Source: Phoronis ovalis (taxonomy: Eukaryota; Phoronida; Phoronidae). From it: 39,350 bases of DNA. Shown here one piece after another: positions 30,481 to 39,350 of this stretch. Made by a program: the position numbers and the translations under genes. Location of the stretch: contig JAOXYB010089162.1 of the NCBI GenBank assembly GCA_028565635.1, positions 1-39,350 on the forward strand, given 5' to 3'. Positions within the stretch are counted from its first letter, which is position 1; each line of letters starts with the position of its first letter. The notes below the pieces were generated by a model. The model was not told the origin of the DNA, searched no databases, and saw nothing but the letters and a program-made list of their open reading frames with translations.

Positions 30481-33400
30481 ATGACAGTGCGTGGAAGCCC
30501 TGCTGGTGACACTCCACCCCAAGAAGGCGCTCAGAATCAGCCTCCTGCTCAACAACAACAACAGCCCCAGGGTCAAGTACCACAGCAACAGCCACAACCT
30601 GTTCAAGTATGTATGTGAAGAAGTACATGCATTGATATCCCCCAAAATGCAGCTTTTTTGTTACTTGGCACATATGAAATTAAACCTTACAATTAGAAGA
30701 GTGCTGCACTTCATAAAAGTATGGAATTGGTAAAATGGTACAACCTGCAAAATGCATTCTATATTGATCAGTTAACTAGCATACTGATGATCCTGGAACA
30801 GCTTATCTGTGATTTGTTATGGCATTGTGTACTCACACTTTGTAAGCCAGAAATCTTAGATTTCTTAAATTGATTGTGTGTATTAGCAATAAAGTTTCAT
30901 GTTCTATTTATTTGCAGCATGATGAAACAAATGGTGATGGAGATGCTGAACTTCCTGATGACCAGGAACCGGACTTTCCCCATGCAGAATTGGCAAAACT
31001 TGATGAGATGATAAACAGACCTCGCTGGGTTGTACCAGTCTTACCAAAAGGGGAACTTGAAGTGTTGTTGGATGCAACAATAGAGCTATGTAGGAAAGGT
31101 AAGGACTCAGTTATCATAAGGTTCTAAGAATGTTTTCAGCTCAACTTTGAAATATTTAGTACTATTATACCACTATGTGCTATCATGATTACGAAGTACA
31201 TGTGTACACTGTTTTGTCCTAAAAGAAAGTCTCGAATGCATATCTTCATAGCTTGAATGCACCACACCTACGATGTAGGCAATATAATTATTTTAATAAG
31301 AGCAGTAATTGTTTACAATGTGGCTATTATATAATGTTTGTCAGCTAACATGTATGCTGGGTTTTTATAGACCTTACCATCAACATCAGGTTCTCAATAT
31401 TTCTGTTACTCATGTTCACTTTCTCATTTTGTAAAATTTACAGGATGGGATATAAGAAGTGAAGCATGCCAAAGATTTTTCAAGGAAGGTTTAGCAATAT
31501 CGTTTACAAAGATTCTGACTGACGATGCAGTTAGTGGTTGGAAGTATGAAATTCACGTAAGTAAACCTTAATATGCGACTAAATACAGCCCCCGCCCCCA
31601 CTCCTGCCGGGTATCCTATTATTTTCAAATTTGACCAGGAATCAGTTTTATTTTTCAACATATTTGCAAATCTTCCTGTATGTATGTTCAGAATAGTCAT
31701 ACTTTTAAAAATCAAAATCCACTAATTAAATAACCTGGACCTGGCATCAAAAAAGTCAGAATAATTTTAAAACACATGTTTGGTAAGTAATAAATATATT
31801 GGTGGTTAATTGTTGTGGACATTGTATTATTCTTTTGCAGAGATGTATTCTTAAGAATTCAGAGAAACTTATTGAACTGTGCGTCGCAAAGCTATCACAG
31901 GATTGGTTTCCTCTTTTGGATTTACTAGCAATGGCTATGAATCCAACCTCAAAGTATGTTTTTACCACGTTAATTTTTACATATGAAAGACTACCTACTA
32001 TAACATACTGTATACTTGTAATTGTAGTCTTTTTGCAGTCTGTTGCAATTCTACGAAAACTGCTTTCACTTACTTGAGGCTAAGTGCTATCTAGTGCTTT
32101 GAAGACGACGTTTGCCAATTGTTACACTGACATAGCATAGTTTTTCGATATGTTATATGTTATTTAAGTACGAGATGACACTTTATGCTCCCATTAAACA
32201 GATCTGATTTGACACCTGTTTGCAATGTGACATGTCATCATAAAACTTCAGTTTCGAATTTACGTGCATGCAAATTGTTTCACAATACAAAGTGTGACTG
32301 AAGAAATATGTGATTGTATTTTGCTTCTGTTGCAGGTTTCATGTATATAATAGTAATCGACCCTCTGAAACCGTGCAAGCAGGTTCCCAGCTGGCAGATG
32401 ATGAGCTGTTTGCAAGGCCCCCTGATGCTAGAACTCCCAGGGTATGTATGTTTGAACACAGGTAATGATGAAATGCATACTATATTTATATGGATAACTG
32501 ACCTAGTAAAACATGTTGCATTCGTACAAATAAAAGCTTCTTTACGATTGTTTAGGAAGATAAGCAAGACTTTTCCGTTCATTATTTCCTGATGATTTTA
32601 GATTTTTTTTCCTCCATTTAATGTGTCTCAATGCAGATGGCTTACTTATTTTTTGCAGGGATGGCTGGTAGATTTAATCAATAAATTTGGTTCATTAGGT
32701 GGTTTCCAGGTTTTACTGGAGAGATTTACCCATGGGCCCCCTCTGTCGGTACCATTGTGTGCTGCGCTAGTAAGGTAATAAGCATTCCCTACTCTTTCTG
32801 ATGACAGATGAGTCTCATGTCACTGATCAAGCATATTTTGCCTGTCAGTGGTATAAAATTATTGCATTTTCATAATATATAACTATCATAGTAGAATGTT
32901 GGTGCTGATAAATGCTAATATTATGCATTTTAATTTCAGACCATTTGGACTTTGTTATGAAGTACTGACTCCACATACAGTAGTCACATATTTAATGCCA
33001 ATAGTGGTAAGGATATGGTTTTAGTATAAACTTTACAAGAATGTGTAACACTACTAACTTTTAAGAAAACTTTGATATTCAAGTGATTTCTGATAAAGGA
33101 CATAAAATCTTTGCTGACATATCTTAAGTGTGCAGAAAAACCTGCACAACTAACTGTTAAGCATTTTACATATAATTCACTGCGAAGACTTGTTCATTCT
33201 GTGTTGTTCCATAAATTTTAGCTATGTTGGTCGTGGGATATTTACACTTCAGTATGTAGTAATAAAGAAGTTAACATATTGAGCTCTGTTTGATTCTCAA
33301 TTTGTTATTCTTACAGAAAATAGTTCCGGAGTTTTTGGACAAATTGACAGATGATGACATGAAAAAAGACTCCAAATCTGAAGCCAAGAATGATGCTCTG

Positions 33401-36400
33401 TCTGGTATTGTGAAAGCTTTGAAAAATTTAGCAGGTAGAGTTCCAGGAGAAGATGAGACCATCAAAAATTTGGAAATCTTCAGGTTAAAGATGATATTAA
33501 GGTGAGCTTATGAAAAATATGCATATATTACTGCACAGGAAATTGCTGTTTAGTATGCAAATAAAGTTTAAATAAGAGACACAAAGCAAAAAAAATTATT
33601 TGTGATACTTATGCGTTGTGTTGTACTTGGGATGTTTTGAATTGTCCATCACGCTGTAACTAAAGCTTTCTGGTTAAAAATAGTTTGTTTTTGTTTTTCC
33701 TAGATTGCTACAGATCTCGTCTTTTAATGGTAAAATGAATGCCTTGAATGAGGTGAATAAAGTTCTAACTAGCGTGTCATACTACAGTCACAGACACGGA
33801 CAGACTGAAGAGGATGAGTGGTTGACTGCGGAGAAAATGGCAGTAAGTTTGTCGTAGTGATGTGGTAACAGGTTAACAACCAGACCTGGTTTGTAATTGT
33901 TAGTAACCTACAGTGCTGATGTAGGTGACCTAGGATTTAACATATTTTATTCTGGCAAATATCATGTTTGGTATTATTGTGTAGCTATGTAAGCATGTAG
34001 AATTGTTGATAAACACATATCTCCAAAATGTTAATACTTAACAGAGCCAAGCGAAATAGCATGACATTATTGCGTATATTTAGGAATGGATTCAAGAAAA
34101 CAATGTGCTGGACATAGTGCTTAGAGACAGTCTTCATCAACCTCAGTATGTAGAGAAGCTGGAAAAAATTCTACGATTTATGATTAAAGAAAAAGCTTTA
34201 ACTCTCCAAGATTTGGATAGGATTTGGGAGGCTCAGGCTGGAAAGCATGATGCCATAATAAAAAATATCCATGATTTATTAGCTAAACTGGCATGGGACT
34301 TCTCTCCAGAGCAGTTGGACCATTTGTTTGAGTGCTTTCAGGTAAGCTATTAGAATTTATATCAGAGGATTTTGTTGTCTGGTCAAACACTACACTTGGC
34401 TTTTGAAATAAGACATCACAAGCAGTTGTGGGTGTTGCCTAAGAAAAGCACCCTAAAAATTGTCATTTTCTCTGTGACTTGGAAAGATTCAGAGTTTTTA
34501 GTCAAAATAATGTAACTTTAACTTTAGCATTATTCTTATTTTTATAGGGAAGCTGGAACCATGCTGCCAAAAAGCAGCGCGAAAAGCTGTTAGAGCTAAT
34601 TCGTCGTTTAGCAGAAGATGACAAGGAAGGAGTGATGGCTCACAAGGTGTTAGGCTTACTATGGAATTTAGCTCACAGTGAAGATTGCCCCACAGAGATT
34701 ATGGATCAGGCACTCAATGCACATATCAAAATTTTAGATTACAGCTGTTCTCAGGTGAGTTGTGCCGTGGCATCATGTTCATGTACTAGTTCCTGGTTTT
34801 AACCAAAAAATTCAACACTGCTTATTACGCAGAAGTAACTGTCCTAATGACTTCATGAAAGGTGCGTGTTTTTTAGGATCGGGACACTCAGAAAATGCAG
34901 TGGATTAATAAATTTGTGGAAGAATTGAGCAACGAAAAGTGGGTATTACCGGCTTTGAAGCAAATCAGAGAGATTTGTCAGCTGTTTACAGAGGTAGGTT
35001 TCGCAAGTACGTAGAACAGAAATAGTTCAGGTTATTTCTACCACGAGGTAGCAGCAGTCATTAGCTTGAAATATTTTTCAATTTGTCATGTTATTTATCT
35101 ATTGCAATAAAACCGTATTCTGCATAACTATGAACGATTAACAAACTGATTGCTGGTAGAAAATGTGACTTGTATCAATCCAATAACTTAATCAAAATTG
35201 TTATAAGACTATGCTTATCTCTTTTAGCCACCACAGAATTTTGGCCACACCCAGAAGACCCCACATGTATTCTACCGCAACCAAGTCATAGGTCAGCTTC
35301 AGTCCAGCCACTCAATTGTTATGTTGGTTGCACAAAACTTAGTGGCATATATGCAGAAATCAAAACAGTATGCAAAAGGTAATCCTATCTAGCATTTTTG
35401 ACTAGCATTTTTAAACTAGCATTTTTTACAAAGTTTGAATGCACAGCTTCAAGGGTGGTGTCACAACTTTCTTTGGCTGCGTTTAATATTTTCATTTCTT
35501 TTTGTATACTTCACATTGTACGCTTCATATATTATACACCACTTGTAACTGGAATGAAAATCCGTCTACATTTGAAATTTGAATTTAGGAATCCACAATT
35601 ATAAATAAATATTATGCTGGGCTAATAGACTAATGAATAGTGTTGACTACAGCGTACATGCACTAAAATGAATAGTTTTTCGTGCAAATTTCGAATCTAC
35701 AAAGCTAAAAGAAAATTGTCTTTCTAAAGAAACCATTTAAATATAGGGTTTATTTCTAATTTGTGCCAATGTTTTACGTTTGGCTTTTTATTCTGAATTT
35801 TAGAATGTACATCAGATGAACCTTTAGGTACAAGTTATGTTAATACATTTTCAGTGTTTGTTTCTGTTAAATTAACTAAAGTTTTATTTCCTATTATTTT
35901 TTTTAATTCTGGTTTTATCAATTTGTGTATATAAAAGTGAAAGACACTAGCTGAACTTCATGTTAAATTACCTTACTACATCTATGCTTTGAAGTCACTG
36001 ATGTAGGAATACATGAAAGAAAAGTACATTTGATTCTATTTATAATTTCCTTAGTATCTGTTTCAGAACACAGAGACATAGAACCTGTGGATATTTTGCC
36101 CGATGGACGGTTTAATCACAACCAACAAGTGAGTGAGAGGCTTCGATTTCTTCGCTTCTTACTGAAGGATGGGCAGCTGTGGCTGTGTGAACCACAAGCA
36201 AAACAGATATGGACGTGCCTGGCAGAAAATGCTGTTTACGTATCCGATAGGGAAGCCTGTTTCAGGTGGTTTTCAAAGGTGAGATTTATAGTTTGCAATT
36301 GAAGCAGCTCTATAATTTTGTAATTGTAATTAATCTTAGTTTAAAAGTTTTACATAAAGCATCTGAAAATGTGTAGAATTTGTCTCATAATAGAGATTTC

Positions 36401-39116
36401 TCATAATACAGTATTGCCAGAAGTTGCCTTACTTTGTCAAGCTGTGTTGTGATAAACTGAGGAACTCTATCACTTTAGTTTCATTTTATGCCTATGAATA
36501 ATGTCATTGCTTTTTGTCAATTCTGGAAATGTTTGCACTGCTGATTTGATAATTGGGTAGTTATCCCAGCATATTTATGTTACAGTTGATGGGCGAGGAA
36601 CCTGACTTGGATCCGGAAATAACAAGACAGTTCTTTGAAAACAATATTTTGAAGTTAGACCCCTCGTTACTTACAGAAAATGGCATGAAGTGAGTACTGC
36701 GTGATATATATTTGAATACTCAAACACTTGTATATGTGGAGATAACAAAAAGCTGTAAAATACAGAAAATATTAAATACAAGACGTTTTATTTCTTGTTT
36801 TGATGAATTTATATCATGTTTTTTGCAGTTGCTTTGAACGATTTTTCAAATCTGTCAATAATAAAGAAAATAAACTCATTCCAAAGAGACGTGGCGGTTT
36901 CCTTATGGAGGACCTTGAGCTTATTGGCTTAGAGTATTTATGGCGAGTAGTACTGTTAGCACCCGATGAAGTTGCAGACAAGGCTATACTTTTGCTGCGG
37001 GAGATTTATACCAGTCTTGGACCCCGATTGCAAAATAATGTGGTGAGTGAAAATTAGATACAGATAGCATGCTTGTGTCTCAAGAAATCTCTGTACCTAA
37101 ATTTCATAGTTTCATATCATATTTCATTATGGCATCAGGCATGAAACAGAATTTTGGTATTTAAAAAAATCAAGTAAAATGTGCAAATGTTGCAATATGT
37201 GTACTGATTTCTTACGTTATCCAGTGTAAAAGTATGTATAATTAATCAGATGCCTAGTAATAATCCGAAGCTCTTTTACTTAGTTTTACTTGTGCCCTGC
37301 TGAATTATAAATTTTAACACAAGTAGTGTGGCATAAATCTTTCATGAACACGATATGATGTTGAAACCATACAGTGGTGTTCTAATGTTCCTTGCAGGTG
37401 GAAATTCACAAGGATTTTCTGAGTTACTGTACTGATCGCCTTAAAGCATCCTACGACACCATGACAATTTTAGAAAAAGATCCAGATTGCACAAACAGAA
37501 TTCAGCAAGAAGCTTCCCGTATGATTCGGGTCATGACAGCTCTCAGAGAATATTTAGCTGAGTGTGACGATGCTTACGGAGAAGAGAGAGCTATTCTTCC
37601 TCTTAGCCGGTATTGCTGTCACTATTGAATAATCTTTTACATCCAATTTTGCCAATTGATTTCAAACTTGTTGATTCAAAATTTGTAATAGTTTCAACTG
37701 TTCGTACAATAGACTATTTCCATGCACTTGAGGGCGTTGCAGTCGGACCCTTTCAATACCAGCATCCTTTAGTTATACACAAAACTTGTTTTGTTAATCA
37801 AACCTTAGAAAAGCTTTAACCAATGAAGATTTAACAAAATCAAAAAGTATTAATAAATAGTTGTTTATGTATTGATATGCTCACAAAAAGGATGGCATTT
37901 CTTAGATTAAAGAACATAATATTTTTTGGGGTTTTGGCTCGGCATGCGAAGAAAGCATTTTGTGAATGAATCGCATAAGCGTACGCAGAACTACGTCATT
38001 GTTCATTCACAGAACGCTACATGTTGGGATCGTTTGGTGGCTCCGCCAAACGCATGCAAATGGTTATTGTGCTTTTCTTTGAAATTGCAGGACAAGTATG
38101 CATTATTAATCTGTATATATATTAAGCAAACGAAAATGAAAAATTGTGTAAAAAGAAATGCAAAAGAACGATCCCTGTTACTTTTTTTTTTTGCATAAGT
38201 TGATGACAGAAGAGACATGTCTGTTAAGTCTTCTTTCCAGATGTTGTATTTGCACGTTAAGGTACATGTAATAATATTTATGTTAATTTGATTTTAGAGC
38301 TTGCAGGGGCAAACATGTAACTATAGTGGTGCGATTTCCCAATCATGGGCGGCAACTGGAAGATCTCGACATCTGGTCTCATACCAATGACACAGTTGGA
38401 TCTGTGAGAAGACAGATTCTTCACAAGTGAGTTGTTGTAGTCTCAATCTCAATGTCTACAGTGCAAATGACAAGCTTTGAAGCAAGTTTTGTAATTTGAT
38501 TTTGGCACTTTTTGCCAATTAGCTAGTCTTTCTGTTTTACAAGGCTTTTTGTTACATTTTTCAGACTTCGTGGCCATAGCAAAGATTTTAAAATAGATCT
38601 GTATATTAATGGTGAAGTATTAGATTCTGCAGAGGATCGCAGACTAATATCTCAAGTTCCAATTAAGGACAAAACAGTAAGTTTTTTAAAAGACTATCAC
38701 ATATCTGACAAATGAAAGATTGTCAGGATTGAAGCTCAATACATTTGTAACAGTGCTTTTGAAATGCTGTTACAGTAGTGTTTGAAAAATTCTATTTAGT
38801 ATTATGGTTATTTTGTACTGATGTAGTGCGCTATAATATTTATGTATGTGATGTATAAATATTTTTATATGATACCTGTTGCATGTATTAATTAGACACG
38901 CTCAGTTGTTTAAGTTGTCCCTGCTTCTAAGCACCAAAATATTAAATAAACAACCTCTAATTCATTTTTTCTTTGTTTAAGCTAATAACTGCCAAAATTA
39001 GCCAAGTAGGTAATATGCCTTCCAGTCCGGACAGTAGCTCAGACAGTTCTGGTGGATCCCCTCACAACCCTTTTGATGGGCCAAATGTTGAAGCAGAAAA
39101 TTGTTTACCAGGAGTG
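30481..39116 (+). CDS. USP9X: USP9X/fat-facets deubiquitinase, N-terminal 999 residues (continues past window)
   Basis: A very large deubiquitinase removing ubiquitin from signalling, adhesion and trafficking proteins. Exons: 30481-30606, 30918-31098, 31444-31556, 31841-31953, 32336-32441, 32659-32774, 32940-33006, 33317-33501, 33704-33842, 34084-34341, 34548-34754, 34877-34993, 35228-35378, 36067-36278, 36586-36689, 36829-37042, 37398-37609, 38298-38426, 38565-38676, 38982-39116. All are GT-AG and in phase, ending at a donor. The start ATG has an in-frame stop at 30436. The N-terminus is Q/P-rich (residues about 19-42). Near-identity to USP9X includes [39 protein letters not shown] and LKDGQLWLC. 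The Ubl-like domain spans about 876-963, then [13 protein letters not shown]. The catalytic domain lies to the right of the window. Invertebrates usually have one such gene, so the symbol means the USP9X/fat-facets family. Confidence 0.97.
35389..35426. repeat. three-copy ctagcattttt tandem repeat
   Basis: Exact 11-mers ctagcattttt start at 35389, 35402 and 35416 (period 13-14) at the beginning of the USP9X intron 35379-36066. The rest of that intron is AT-rich without features. Confidence 0.8.
37610..38297 (+). other. USP9X intron containing a GC-richer island
   Basis: Within this 688-bp intron, 37935-38062 is clearly GC-richer. It carries a hairpin cgtttggtgg (38031) / ccgccaaacg (38043-38052) and, directly after, a perfect octamer ATGCAAAT (38054-38061), the site recognised by POU-family factors. 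No tRNA or snRNA could be recognised around it. It may be a decayed repeat or an intronic element. Confidence 0.4.
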
Positions 39117-39350
39117 GTAAGTTTACTTCTATTATTTTGACTTGGCTTCAAACTGGAATAAATGGATGACTATTAATGCAAAACAAAATTAATTCCTGTG
39201 TCTATTAAGGGGGCGAGAACCGTTTATTTCTTAGTTATCTTTGTTACAATGTATCTTTAAAACTATAGACTAGAAGTATTATAATGTATACATTTTCTTT
39301 TTAGTCAGTTTTTTTCTTTCAATCCGACTACATTGTGGTCCAATTTGTTG

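Noticed and set aside
32280-32592. Overlapping frames on both strands near USP9X exon 32336-32441
   Set aside because: The exon's correct frame is fixed by splice phase; these frames run through the donor or are antisense.
37613-38198. Two short frames in a USP9X intron
   Set aside because: They follow a clear donor at 37610 and have no similarity to known proteins.
1-39350. CRISPR arrays, operons, riboswitches, rRNA or tRNA genes
   Set aside because: The window is eukaryotic nuclear DNA with spliced genes; I found no regularly spaced repeats and no tRNA A/B boxes with a cloverleaf.

Overview
This window is a gene-dense stretch of AT-rich nuclear DNA from an invertebrate animal. Every inferred intron is GT-AG and most are about 0.15-1 kb (the longest about 2.3 kb). 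The genes are metazoan: ICE1 (little elongation complex scaffold), PCCA (mitochondrial propionyl-CoA carboxylase alpha) and a USP9X/fat-facets deubiquitinase. The phylum cannot be settled from the sequence. The genes carry unrelated functions and are not an operon; nothing bacterial or viral was recognised.

Layout: (1) About 219-12990, plus strand: an ICE1 homologue of at least 17 exons, its N-terminus off the left edge or unresolved. Its ninth recognised exon is 3.2 kb long. A small Ig-domain membrane protein gene (2774-3301, minus) is nested antisense in one intron. (2) 12991-14230: ICE1 3' UTR, a poly(A) signal and two sets of short tandem duplications. (3) 14231-16117, minus: an intronless 628-residue protein with a STAND-type helical and winged-helix region plus kinesin-light-chain-like TPRs, but no NTPase domain. 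(4) 16118-18549: non-coding, with short near-perfect hairpins and a possible 5' UTR exon. (5) 18550-29607, minus: a complete 24-exon PCCA gene encoding 743 residues, reconstructed exon by exon with every phase matching. Its introns hold a 678-bp inverted-repeat element carrying a fragment of a RecQ-like helicase gene, a probable PIF/Harbinger-like MITE and a long hairpin. (6) 29608-30480: a head-to-head intergenic region. (7) 30481 to the right edge, plus: the first 20 coding exons (999 residues) of USP9X, which leaves the window before its catalytic domain.

The strongest leads are the hairpin-armed element with its captured helicase fragment, the STAND-like protein without a P-loop, and an apparent one-base insertion in an A5 run of an ICE1 coiled-coil exon. 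Gene identities come from reading the translations against remembered family sequences; no database search was run.
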